Assembly (NCBI RefSeq): GCF_036311905.1
Contig: NZ_JAZDCH010000012.1
Coordinates: 74,558 to 138,557, forward strand
DNA length: 64,000 bases
Reading direction: 5' to 3'
Source: Brachybacterium sp036311905
Lineage (GTDB): Bacteria; Actinomycetota; Actinomycetes; Actinomycetales; Dermabacteraceae
Positions 33,945-42,444 of the stretch are shown here, in pieces. The translations under genes were made by a program, and so were the position numbers. Position 1 is the first letter of the stretch, and every line of letters begins with the position of its first letter. The notes below the pieces were generated by a model. It did no database searches, was not told where the DNA came from, and saw nothing but the letters and a program-made list of their open reading frames with translations.

Positions 33945-35249
33945 GTGAACTCGTTCGTGCGCGTCCTGCGCACTCCCGAGCTGAGGGCGAAGATCCTCTT
34001 CACCCTGGGGATGATCGCGATCTATCGGATCGGCGTCTTCATCCCCACCCCGGGCTTCGATGCCACCAACGTCATGGTGTGCGCGGACCAGGCGCTCGGC
34101 GCCGGGGGCGGCGGCGCGCTGGGCATGGTCAACATGTTCTCCGGCGGCGCGCTGCTCCAGCTGTCCATCTTCTCGCTGGGCGTGATGCCGTACATCACCG
34201 CCTCGATCATCGTGCAGCTGCTGCGCGTGGTGATCCCGCGGTTCGAGGCGCTCCACAAGGAAGGCGCGGCCGGGACCCAGAAGCTCACGCAGTACACCCG
34301 CTACCTGACGATCGGTCTCGCGATCCTCCAGGCCACCACGATCATCACCCTGGTCCGCTCGGGCCAGTTCTTCGTGGGCTGCAACCTGACGCTGGTCCCC
34401 GACCAGTCGATCCCGGCGCAGCTGCTGATGGTCCTCACCATGACCGTCGGCACCGTGCTGATCATGTTCATGGGCGAGATGATCACCGAGCGCGGCATCG
34501 GCAACGGCATGTCCCTGCTGATCTTCACCTCGATCGCCGCATCCTTCCCGGGCGCCATGGGCCAGGTCTGGCAGCTGCAGGGCTGGATGACCTTCTCCCT
34601 CGTGATCCTCGTGGCCCTGCTGGTCATGATCGGCATCGTCTTCGTCGAGCAGTCCCAGCGCCGCATCCCCGTGCAGTACGCCAAGCGCATGGTGGGCCGC
34701 CGCATGTACGGCGGGACCTCCACCTACATCCCGATCAAGGTCAACCAGGCCGGCGTCATCCCCGTCATCTTCGCCAGCTCGATCCTCGCGCTGCCGCAGA
34801 TGGCCGCGAGCTTCGGCGACCCCTCGGCTGGCTGGGTCCAGTGGGTCAACGCCCACCTGGTCATGGGCATCTCGTTCTCGTGGATCTACGCCGCGGTCTA
34901 CATCGCCCTGATCGTCTTCTTCGCCTTCTTCTACACGTCGATCACCTTCAACGCGGAGGAGATCGCCGACAACATGAAGAAGTACGGCGGCTTCGTGCCC
35001 AACGTGCGCGCGGGCCGACCGACCGAGCGCTACCTGCGCTACGTGATCAACCGGATCCAGACCCCCGGTGCGATCTACCTCGCGGTGATCTCCGTGATCC
35101 CGCTCCTCGCCCTCGTCTACCTGGGGGCCTCGCAGAACTTCCCGCTGGGCGGAGTGTCCGTGCTGATCATCATCGGCGTCGGCCTCGACACCGTGAAGCA
35201 GATCGACGCGAAGCTCCAGCAGCACCACTACGAAGGGATCCTCCGGTGA
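33945..35249 (+). CDS. secY: Preprotein translocase subunit SecY
   Basis: A 434-residue integral membrane protein forming the Sec channel, with about ten membrane segments and no signal peptide. GTG 33945 follows a consensus AGGAGGG (33931-33937), giving the family length; an upstream open frame of 50 codons is not conserved-looking. The conserved plug and loop segments (IPTPGFDATNVM, GGTSTYIPIKVNQAGVIPVI) are visible. The stop overlaps the adk start. Confidence 0.96.
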   Translation: MNSFVRVLRTPELRAKILFTLGMIAIYRIGVFIPTPGFDATNVMVCADQALGAGGGGALGMVNMFSGGALLQLSIFSLGVMPYITASIIVQLLRVVIPRFEALHKEGAAGTQKLTQYTRYLTIGLAILQATTIITLVRSGQFFVGCNLTLVPDQSIPAQLLMVLTMTVGTVLIMFMGEMITERGIGNGMSLLIFTSIAASFPGAMGQVWQLQGWMTFSLVILVALLVMIGIVFVEQSQRRIPVQYAKRMVGRRMYGGTSTYIPIKVNQAGVIPVIFASSILALPQMAASFGDPSAGWVQWVNAHLVMGISFSWIYAAVYIALIVFFAFFYTSITFNAEEIADNMKKYGGFVPNVRAGRPTERYLRYVINRIQTPGAIYLAVISVIPLLALVYLGASQNFPLGGVSVLIIIGVGLDTVKQIDAKLQQHHYEGILR

Positions 35250-35848
35250 CCACCCCCGACACCTCCGCCGAGACCACCGCCCGCCGCCTGCTCATCGTGG
35301 GCCCGCCCGGGGCCGGCAAGGGCACCCAGGCCGCGCGCCTCGCTGCCGAGGCGGGGATCCCCGCGATCTCCACCGGCGACATCTTCCGCGCGAACGTCGC
35401 GGGCGAGACGGAGCTGGGCGTCCTCGCGAAGTCCTACATGGACAAAGGCGAGTACGTGCCGGACTCGGTCACCAACGACATGGTCCGCTCCCGCCTCGCC
35501 GAGGCGGACGCCGCGGACGGCTTCCTGCTGGACGGCTACCCGCGCACTCTCGACCAGGTCGACGCGCTCGACGGGATCCTCGCCGACCTCGGCGCCGCCC
35601 TCGACGCGGTGCTGCTGCTCGAGGCCGACGACGACACGGTCGTCGAGCGCCTCATCGAGCGCGGCCGCGAGTCCGGTCGCAGCGACGACACCGAGGAGAC
35701 CATCCGCCACCGGCTCTCGGTGTACGCGGCGCAGACCACCCCGCTGATCGACGTGTACGAGGCGCGCGGGCTGGTCCGCCGCGTCGACGGCATGGCGTCG
35801 ATCGACGAGGTCACCGCCGCTCTGCGCGAGGCGCTGCGCACCCGATGA
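35246..35848 (+). CDS. adk: Adenylate kinase
   Basis: A 200-residue kinase interconverting AMP, ADP and ATP. The P-loop GPPGAGKGTQAARL and the AMP-binding segments (STGDIFR, DGYPRT) are present. It is the short-lid form without zinc cysteines, typical for actinobacteria. GTG 35246 overlaps the secY stop by four bases, and its own stop overlaps map by four bases. Confidence 0.96.
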   Translation: MTTPDTSAETTARRLLIVGPPGAGKGTQAARLAAEAGIPAISTGDIFRANVAGETELGVLAKSYMDKGEYVPDSVTNDMVRSRLAEADAADGFLLDGYPRTLDQVDALDGILADLGAALDAVLLLEADDDTVVERLIERGRESGRSDDTEETIRHRLSVYAAQTTPLIDVYEARGLVRRVDGMASIDEVTAALREALRTR

Positions 35849-36693
35849 GCATCCTCCCGGAGCGCGTGGAGCTGAAGACCCCCGAGCAGATCGCGGTCAT
35901 GCGCCGCAGCGGTCATCTGCTGCACCGGGTCCACGACATGCTCGCCGAGCACGTGCGGCCGGGAGTGACCACGAAGCGTCTGGACGAGCTCGCCCACACG
36001 ATGATCCGCGACGAGGGCGCCGTGCCGAACTTCCTCGGCTACCAGGGCTACCCCGCGACGCTGTGCATCAGCGTCAACGAAGTCGTCGTGCACGGCATCC
36101 CCGACGACACCGTCCTCGCCGAGGGCGACGTCGTCTCCATCGACGGCGGACTGATCATCGACGGCTGGCACTCCGATGCCGCGCGCACGCACATCGTCGG
36201 GGAGCCGCGCTCCACGGCCGACGAGGACCTCGTGCGGATCGCCCGCGAGGCCCTGTGGGCCGGCATCGCCGCGCTCGCCACCGCGCAGCGGGTCGGCGAC
36301 GTCGGCGCCGCGATCGAGGACCTCGTCGAGGCCGAGGCGGGGGAGACGCTCTCCCACCTCGAGGGCTTCGGCGGCCACGGCATCGGCACCGCCATGCACC
36401 AGGCCCCCGACGTCATGAACTACCGCACCCGCACCCGCGGCCCGAAGATCCGCCCCGGCCTCTGCGTCGCGATCGAGCCGATGCTCATCCAGGGCGACGG
36501 CGCCTGGGAGATGGACGAGGACGAGTGGACCGTCCGCGCCCTCTCCGGCGGCCGCGCCGCGCACTGGGAGCACTCCGTCGCGGTCACCGAACAGGGACTG
36601 GTGGTGCTCACCGAAGGCGACGGCGGCGCCGAGGAGCTCGGCCGGCGCGGGATCCGGGCGGCCCCCGACCCGCTCACGGCCCCCGGAGCGTGA
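35845..36693 (+). CDS. map: Methionine aminopeptidase, type I
   Basis: A 282-residue metalloprotease removing N-terminal Met. The five metal ligands are recognisable: two Asp (SIDGGLIIDGWHSDAART), His (GGHGIGTAMHQ), Glu (AIEPM) and Glu (VAVTEQGL). The length is that of the actinobacterial form without an SH3-binding extension. Translationally coupled to adk. Confidence 0.95.
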   Translation: MSILPERVELKTPEQIAVMRRSGHLLHRVHDMLAEHVRPGVTTKRLDELAHTMIRDEGAVPNFLGYQGYPATLCISVNEVVVHGIPDDTVLAEGDVVSIDGGLIIDGWHSDAARTHIVGEPRSTADEDLVRIAREALWAGIAALATAQRVGDVGAAIEDLVEAEAGETLSHLEGFGGHGIGTAMHQAPDVMNYRTRTRGPKIRPGLCVAIEPMLIQGDGAWEMDEDEWTVRALSGGRAAHWEHSVAVTEQGLVVLTEGDGGAEELGRRGIRAAPDPLTAPGA

Positions 36694-36738
36694 CGGGCAT
36701 CATCGCCCTGCACTCTCGCCCCTGCGGCGAGCCGCGTG

Positions 36739-36744
36739 TACGCT
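36739..36744 (+). promoter_or_regulatory. Putative -10 element of the infA operon
   Basis: TACGCT followed by GGACG matches the rplN promoter (TACGCT then TGGACG), but no clear -35 hexamer is found 16-18 bp upstream. It lies in the 266-nt gap between map and infA, which holds no gene. Confidence 0.35.
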
Positions 36745-36959
36745 GGACGACTGGGTGTGCTCCGCGCGCGTTCCTCGCATGCGGTCGCGCAGACCCGTCG
36801 CCACGACCCCCGTTCCGGCCCGTCCGGTCCGGGGACCGACGTCGACGCTGCGCCTCGGCCCGCCCGTGACCTCGACCTGCGCCATCCGGCGGGGGAGGGT
36901 CAGGACCAGGAATGCGGAACTCGGTCCCCGGTGCGCCGGGGACGAGAGATTGGGGAGGC

Positions 36960-37181
36960 ATGGCCAAGAAGGACGGCGTGATCGAGGTCGAGGGCACGGT
37001 CACGGAGGCGCTCGCGAATGCGCGTTTCCGCGTCGAGCTCGACAACGGGCACAAGGTGCTCGCGCACATCTCCGGGAAGATGCGCCAGCACTACATCCGC
37101 ATCCTTCCCGAGGACCGCGTGGTCGTCGAGCTGAGCCCCTATGACCTCGACCGAGGCCGCATCGTCTACCGCTACAAGTGA
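36960..37181 (+). CDS. infA: Translation initiation factor IF-1
   Basis: The 73-residue IF-1 (MAKKDGVIEVEGTVTEALAN), an OB-fold protein that blocks the A site during initiation. The ATG is fixed by near-universal conservation. Oddly, the GGGGAGG sequence ends only one base before it, much closer than usual for a ribosome-binding site. First gene of infA-rpmJ-rpsM-rpsK-rpoA-rplQ. Confidence 0.96.
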   Translation: MAKKDGVIEVEGTVTEALANARFRVELDNGHKVLAHISGKMRQHYIRILPEDRVVVELSPYDLDRGRIVYRYK

Positions 37182-37202
37182 TCGTCCCGGGAGAAGGAAG
37201 CT

Positions 37203-37316
37203 ATGAAGGTCAAGCCGAGCGTCAAGCCGATCTGTGACAACTGCAAGGTGATCCGTCGCCACTCGCGCGTCATGGTCATCTGCTCGAACCCCCGTCACAA
37301 GCAGCGCCAGGGCTGA
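37203..37316 (+). CDS. rpmJ: Large ribosomal subunit protein L36, zinc-binding type
   Basis: A 37-residue protein (MKVKPSVKPICDNCKVIRRH), the smallest gene in the cluster. The zinc ligands CxxC, a third Cys and the His in NPRHKQRQG are all present, so this is the zinc-dependent form. GAGAAGGAAG lies just upstream. Confidence 0.96.
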   Translation: MKVKPSVKPICDNCKVIRRHSRVMVICSNPRHKQRQG

Positions 37317-37503
37317 GTCCAGCCGCGGCACCGCCGTGACCGCCCCTCACGAGGGGCACCGCCCGCCCAGCGGGCACCACACAACAGAAGAGACGACACC
37401 ACCGGCACGGCCGGTCACCCGCAGTCGGAGGCTGCGGCGCCACGGGAGCAGCCCGCGGCGAGGTGTCGGATCAGGCCTCCGAGACAAGTAGGAGAGAACT
37501 GCT

Positions 37504-37878
37504 ATGGCACGTCTGGTGGGAGTGGATCTTCCGCGCGAGAAGCGGGTCGAGATCGCCCTGACGTACATCTTCGGCGTGGGTCGTACCCGTGCCCTGGAGA
37601 CCCTGGCCGCCACCGGGGTGTCCGGCGACAAGCGTGTGAAGGAGCTGACCGACGAGGAGCTCGTCCAGCTGCGTGATCACATCGAGGCGAACTACATGGT
37701 CGAGGGTGACCTCCGCCGCGAGGTGGCCGCCGACATCCGCCGCAAGGTGGAGATCGGCAGCTACCAGGGCCTGCGTCACCGCCGTGGTCTGCCCGTGCGC
37801 GGCCAGCGCACCAAGACCAACGCGCGTACCCGCAAGGGCCCCAAGCGCACCGTCGCCGGCAAGAAGAAGGCCCGCTGA
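37504..37878 (+). CDS. rpsM: Small ribosomal subunit protein S13
   Basis: The 124-residue S13 (MARLVGVDLPREKRVEIALT), contacting the P-site tRNA, with the standard C-terminus RGQRTKTNARTRKGPKRTVA. A 187-nt gap with small GC stems (for example 37342-37357) separates it from rpmJ. Confidence 0.97.
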   Translation: MARLVGVDLPREKRVEIALTYIFGVGRTRALETLAATGVSGDKRVKELTDEELVQLRDHIEANYMVEGDLRREVAADIRRKVEIGSYQGLRHRRGLPVRGQRTKTNARTRKGPKRTVAGKKKAR

Positions 37879-37979
37879 TCCACGGCTCCTGCCGTCGGAG
37901 CGCGTCTTCGCACCCCGTTAGCACCTCGCGCCGCTGAGGGATCCGGCGCCCCACACACCCACCAGAGGAGTTCTGCCGC

Positions 37980-38384
37980 ATGGCAACCAAGACCCGTCAG
38001 GCCGCAGCGCGCAAGCCGCGTCGCAAGGACAAGAAGAACGTCGTCAACGGCCAGGCCTACATCAAGAGCACGTTCAACAACACGATCGTGTCGATCACCG
38101 ACCCCACCGGCGCCGTCATCTCCTGGGCCTCCGCCGGCCAGGTCGGCTTCAAGGGCTCGCGCAAGTCAACCCCCTACGCCGCGCAGATGGCCGCCGAGGC
38201 CGCTGCCCGCCGCGCGCAGGAGCACGGCATGAAGAAGGTCGACGTCTTCGTGAAGGGCCCGGGCTCGGGCCGCGAGACCGCGATCCGCTCGCTCACCGCG
38301 ACCGGCCTCGAGGTCGGCTCCATCCAGGACGTCACCCCGCAGCCGCACAACGGCACCCGCCCGGCCAAGCGCCGCCGCGTCTGA
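37980..38384 (+). CDS. rpsK: Small ribosomal subunit protein S11
   Basis: The 134-residue S11, with the conserved IKSTFNNTIVSITDPTG and C-terminal PHNGTRPAKRRRV. In Mycobacterium and Streptomyces rpsD follows; here the next gene is rpoA, 123 nt away. Confidence 0.97.
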   Translation: MATKTRQAAARKPRRKDKKNVVNGQAYIKSTFNNTIVSITDPTGAVISWASAGQVGFKGSRKSTPYAAQMAAEAAARRAQEHGMKKVDVFVKGPGSGRETAIRSLTATGLEVGSIQDVTPQPHNGTRPAKRRRV

Positions 38385-38507
38385 CCTCGCAGACGGCGGT
38401 GCCGGGCCCGGAGCCCGCACCGCCGTCGGCACCTGGAACCATCCACCTCTAGGCCCACCGCCCCCTTCTGAGCGTCATATGGCGGACGCTCGCGGAAAGG
38501 ATCACCA

Positions 38508-39503
38508 GTGCTCATTGCACAGCGCCCCACGCTGACCGAAGAGGTCGTGTCGGACAACCGCTCCCGGTTCGTCATCGAGCCGCTCGAGCCGGGCTTCGGC
38601 TACACCCTCGGCAACTCCCTGCGCCGCACCCTCCTGTCCTCCATCCCCGGCGCCGCGGTCACCTCGATCCGCATCGACGGCGTGCTGCACGAGTTCAGCA
38701 CCGTCCCCGGGGTCAAGGAGGACGTCACCGAGGTCATCCTCAACATCAAGAACCTCGTCGTCTCCTCCGAGAACGACGAGCCCGTCGTGATGTACCTGCG
38801 TCGCGAGGAGTCCGGCCGCGTCACCGCCGCCGACATCACCCCGCCCGCCGGTGTGGAGATCCACAACCCCGACCTGCACATCGCGACCCTCAACGAGAAG
38901 GGCCGCCTGGAGATCGAGCTGATCGTCGAGCGCGGTCGCGGCTACGTCTCCGCCGCGCAGAACAAGGGCATCGACGGCGAGATCGGCCGCGTCCCGGTCG
39001 ACTCGATCTACTCGCCGGTCCTCAAGGTGACCTACAAGGTCGAGGCGACCCGTGTCGAGCAGCGCACCGACTTCGACAAGCTCATCGTCGACGTCGAGAC
39101 GAAGCCCGCCATCTCCCCGCGCGATGCCATGGCCTCCGCGGGCAAGACCCTGGTCGAGCTGTTCGGCCTGGCCCACGAGTTGAACCAGGAGGCGGAGGGC
39201 ATCGAGATCGGCCCCTCGCCGACCGATCAGGCCCTGGCCGCCGATCTGGCCCTGCCGATCAACGACCTGAACCTCACGGTCCGCTCGTACAACTGCCTCA
39301 TGCGCGAGGGTGTGCACACCGTCGGCGAGCTGACCGCGCGTTCCGAGGCCGACCTGCTCGACATCCGCAACTTCGGGCAGAAGTCCATCGACGAGGTCAA
39401 GGCGAAGCTCGCGGAGCTCGGGCTGTCGCTGAAGGACTCCCCGGCCGGGTTCGATCCGTCCGCGCTCGAGTCCTACTCGGACGACTTCGGCGACCAGTAC
39501 TGA
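38508..39503 (+). CDS. rpoA: RNA polymerase alpha subunit
   Basis: A 331-residue subunit that nucleates RNA polymerase assembly. The N-terminal dimerisation domain (GFGYTLGNSLRRTLLSSIPG) and the C-terminal domain for DNA and activators (about 255-315, LTVRSYNCLMREGVHTVGEL) are complete. GTG 38508 is preceded by GGAAAGGA. Confidence 0.97.
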   Translation: MLIAQRPTLTEEVVSDNRSRFVIEPLEPGFGYTLGNSLRRTLLSSIPGAAVTSIRIDGVLHEFSTVPGVKEDVTEVILNIKNLVVSSENDEPVVMYLRREESGRVTAADITPPAGVEIHNPDLHIATLNEKGRLEIELIVERGRGYVSAAQNKGIDGEIGRVPVDSIYSPVLKVTYKVEATRVEQRTDFDKLIVDVETKPAISPRDAMASAGKTLVELFGLAHELNQEAEGIEIGPSPTDQALAADLALPINDLNLTVRSYNCLMREGVHTVGELTARSEADLLDIRNFGQKSIDEVKAKLAELGLSLKDSPAGFDPSALESYSDDFGDQY

Positions 39504-39533
39504 CCTTCACACTTATCCACTAGGAGAACGACC

Positions 39534-40064
39534 ATGCCTGCACCCACCAAGGGCGCGCGCCTCGGCGGGTCCCCCGCGCACGAGCGGATGATCCTCTCGG
39601 GCCTCGCCACCGAGCTGTTCCGCCACAAGGCGATCACCACCACCGAGACGCGGGCCAAGCGCCTGCGTCCCGTCGCCGAGCGCCTGATCACCCAGGCCAA
39701 GAAGGGCGACCTCGCCTCCCGTCGCCGCGTGATGCGCAGCATCCGCGACAAGGGCGTCGTCTACTCGCTCTTCGAGGAGATCGCCCCCACCTTCGCCGAG
39801 CGTCCCGGTGGCTACACCCGGATCACCAAGGTCGCGCCGCGCAAGGGCGACAACGCCCCCATGGCCGTGATCGAGCTGGTCCAGGAGGCGTACTCGCCGA
39901 AGCAGGCCGTCGTCAAGGAGGCCGAGGGCGCCGCGAAGAACGCTGCGAAGCCCGCCGCCGAGGATGCCGACGTCACCGCCGAGGAGACCCCGGTCGTCGA
40001 GACCGCGGAGGAGACCACCGCCGCGGACGATACCGCCGCTGCCGAGGAGACCGACAAGGCCTGA
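39534..40064 (+). CDS. rplQ: Large ribosomal subunit protein L17 with acidic tail
   Basis: A 176-residue L17. Residues 1-120 are the normal protein (MPAPTKGARLGGSPAHERMI). The last 50 residues are an Ala/Glu/Thr-rich low-complexity tail. TAGGAGAA precedes the ATG. Last gene of the ribosomal cluster, followed by a strong terminator. Confidence 0.96.
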   Translation: MPAPTKGARLGGSPAHERMILSGLATELFRHKAITTTETRAKRLRPVAERLITQAKKGDLASRRRVMRSIRDKGVVYSLFEEIAPTFAERPGGYTRITKVAPRKGDNAPMAVIELVQEAYSPKQAVVKEAEGAAKNAAKPAAEDADVTAEETPVVETAEETTAADDTAAAEETDKA

Positions 40065-40090
40065 GGCCCGGTCGCGAACCGCTGCACCGC

Positions 40091-40130
40091 CGAGGGCGGG
40101 TCGAGGGAGTGATCCCCCGACCCGCCCTCG
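40091..40130 (+). terminator. Terminator of the alpha operon
   Basis: Bases 40091-40108 pair with 40113-40130 (CGAGGGCGGGTCG... with ...CGACCCGCCCTCG), 18 positions with one mismatch, around a GTGA loop. Confidence 0.9.
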
Positions 40131-40239
40131 ACGCATCTCCCGGGGCACAGGTCCGGGGCGGCGGCATGGGATGGCGCCACGAGGTGGCGGGGACGTCCGG
40201 CAGTCTGTCCCGAAATGTTCTGGAACAGGTGGGAGATCG

Positions 40240-40253
40240 TGACCATATGGTCA
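40240..40253 (+). promoter_or_regulatory. 14-bp palindrome upstream of the SLH amidase
   Basis: TGACCATATGGTCA is a perfect palindrome, with a smaller inverted repeat TGTTC-tg-GAACA just upstream (40216-40227). TACGGT followed by GGACGG at 40277-40287 resembles the -10 regions of rplN and infA. Together they look like an operator-promoter for the amidase gene; the regulator is unknown. Confidence 0.4.
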
Positions 40254-40342
40254 TCGGGACCCCTCCCGGGGTGGTCTACGGTGGACGGCGGGCCCCGTCC
40301 CGATGGTGCCCGTCCGCAGTACGTCGACACCCGGAGCTCATC

Positions 40343-42406
40343 ATGTCCCAGCGGTCGCTTCCCCCCGCCTCCGCCCCCCAGTCCTCGACCTCCGCGCTCA
40401 GCCGGCGGGGTCTCCTCGCCGCCGCGGCCGTCGCCGTCCCCGGCGCCTCCCTCGCCCTGAGCGCCGCGCCCGCGAACGCCGATCCCGCCGTCACCGGCGG
40501 GGAGACCCGCGTCGTGGACGTGCCCCTGTCCGAGGCGGAGCTGATCGAGGTGGACGGCGCCCCCGTGCGCGACCTCCCGCAGCAGCCCGCCACGATGGTG
40601 GGCGTGACCTGGCCCGCGGCGGCGGACGCGCCGACGGTGCAGGTGCGCGGGCTGCAGTCGGACGGGTCCTGGACCGCGTGGGAGCTGCTCGAGACCGCCG
40701 AGGACCCGCAGACGGGCGAGGACGCGCCCGGCACCGAGGCGGCCTGGATCGGGGTGGTCCAGGCGCTCCAGATCCGGGTCGAGGTCGACGGCGCCGATGC
40801 CTCCGAGCACGCGGTCGCCCACCTCGTCACCACCTCGGCCGCCCCCGACGACGAGAGCGTCGCGGAGGAGGCGGTCGCCGCCGCGGAGACGGAGGACAGC
40901 GGCGAGCAGTCCGAGGCCAGCCCGAAGGCCGCCCGGATCACGACTTTCGCCGCCCCCGCGTCGACCTCCGCCGTCGGCCCGGGCGCCCCGACGATCACCT
41001 CGCGCGCCGCCTGGGGCGCCGATGAGTCCCTGGTGCGCGGCACGAGCGGTGCGAAGCGCCTCAAGGGCGTGGTGCTGCACCACACCGCCGGCACCAACAA
41101 TTACACCTCGAGCCAGTCCGCGCAGATCGTGCGCGGCATCCTCACGTACCACACCCAGTCCCTGGGCTGGGCGGACATCGGCTACAACGTGCTCGTCTCC
41201 AAGTACGGGCAGATCTTCGAGGGCCGCCACGGCGGGCTGCACCGGAACATCATCGGCGCCCACGCCTACGGCTTCAACACCGGGAGCTTCGGCATCTCGG
41301 TGATGGGGAACTACTCCTCGGGCACGGTGCCGGCAGCGGCGACCTCCGCCGTCGCCCGGGTGGTGGGCTGGAAGCTGCTGAGCACCTTCCACACCTCCGC
41401 CACCTCGAGCGCCACCTGGACCCCGGGCTCCGGCACCAAGTTCCCCGCCGGGAAGACCGTGACCCTCCCCGTGCTCTTCGCCCATCGCGACGTGAACAGC
41501 ACCGAGTGCCCCGGTGACTCGCTCTACGCGAAGCTCGCCTCCCTCCGCAGCGCCGCCCAGAAGCAGATCGACAGCGGCTGGAAGGAGCACCTGTGGGCCT
41601 TCCAGGGGGCGGGCGGCGAGGCGGTCCTGGGCACCGTCGTCGAGGGCGCCCACACCACCGGCTCGTACACCGCGACCCTGCTCACCAAGGGGCTCGTGCT
41701 CCAGAGCGGCGGGAACGCCGCGGGCTACGCCACCCCCTTCGGACCGGACTGGGAGCAGTCCTGGGGACGGCCGACAAGCGGCGTGAGCACGAACGGTACG
41801 ACCTTCTCGCAGGAGTTCGAGAACGGCGTGGCCGTCTCCCGCTCGGGCACCGTCAGCTTCGGCGCCGCCCGCTTCGTGGACGTCCCCCCGGGGACCATGT
41901 ACAAGGAGGAGATCGAGGAGCTCGCCGGGCGCGGAATCACCACCGGCTGGCCCGACGGCACCTACCGTCCGCTCTCCCCGATCCAGCGCGACGCGATGGT
42001 GGTCTTCCTCTACCGCGCGCTGGGCAAGCCCGCCTTCACCCCGCCCACCACCTCCCCGTTCACGGACATGCCGCGCAGCCGCATGTACTACAAGGAGGTC
42101 ACCTGGGGTCGGGCCCAGGGGATCGTCGAGGGATGGCCCGATCGCACCTTCCGCCCCACCGCATCGATCGAGCGCGGGGCCGTCGCGGCTTTCCTGTACC
42201 GTGCTTCCGGGAGCCCGGCGGTCCGCGCCGGCAGCCCCTTCCGGGACGTCCCGGCGAACCACCAGTTCGCGCGGGAGATCACCTGGCTCGCGAGCACCGG
42301 CATCACCACCGGCTGGCCGGACGGCACCTTCCGGCCGAGGGATGCGATCGCCCGCGACGCGATGGCGGCCTTCATGGTCCGCTGGATGGAGTACCGCGGG
42401 CTGTGA
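40343..42406 (+). CDS. Secreted N-acetylmuramoyl-L-alanine amidase with three SLH domains
   Basis: A 687-residue exported protein. A twin-arginine-like signal (SRRGLLAAAA) ends near ANA (46). A poorly conserved N-terminal part (50-205) precedes a PGRP/Amidase_2 domain (about 215-400) with likely zinc ligands in VLHHTAG (H246), AHRD (H381) and ECPGD (C389). An LGFP-like stretch follows (about 417-500, FQGAGGEAVLG). Three SLH domains end the protein (about 510-562, 572-622, 632-684), each with GWPDGTFRP or a close variant. It should cut the amide between muramic acid and the stem peptide while held to the wall by its SLH domains. The next gene begins 38 nt after its stop. Confidence 0.9.
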   Translation: MSQRSLPPASAPQSSTSALSRRGLLAAAAVAVPGASLALSAAPANADPAVTGGETRVVDVPLSEAELIEVDGAPVRDLPQQPATMVGVTWPAAADAPTVQVRGLQSDGSWTAWELLETAEDPQTGEDAPGTEAAWIGVVQALQIRVEVDGADASEHAVAHLVTTSAAPDDESVAEEAVAAAETEDSGEQSEASPKAARITTFAAPASTSAVGPGAPTITSRAAWGADESLVRGTSGAKRLKGVVLHHTAGTNNYTSSQSAQIVRGILTYHTQSLGWADIGYNVLVSKYGQIFEGRHGGLHRNIIGAHAYGFNTGSFGISVMGNYSSGTVPAAATSAVARVVGWKLLSTFHTSATSSATWTPGSGTKFPAGKTVTLPVLFAHRDVNSTECPGDSLYAKLASLRSAAQKQIDSGWKEHLWAFQGAGGEAVLGTVVEGAHTTGSYTATLLTKGLVLQSGGNAAGYATPFGPDWEQSWGRPTSGVSTNGTTFSQEFENGVAVSRSGTVSFGAARFVDVPPGTMYKEEIEELAGRGITTGWPDGTYRPLSPIQRDAMVVFLYRALGKPAFTPPTTSPFTDMPRSRMYYKEVTWGRAQGIVEGWPDRTFRPTASIERGAVAAFLYRASGSPAVRAGSPFRDVPANHQFAREITWLASTGITTGWPDGTFRPRDAIARDAMAAFMVRWMEYRGL

Positions 42407-42444
42407 CGCGCTGAGCGACCGGCCCCTTCACGAAGGAGATGCCG

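Noticed and set aside
37317..37503. A small gene between rpmJ and rpsM
   Set aside because: Only short GC-rich stems and no frame with a ribosome-binding site; better explained as an untranslated spacer.
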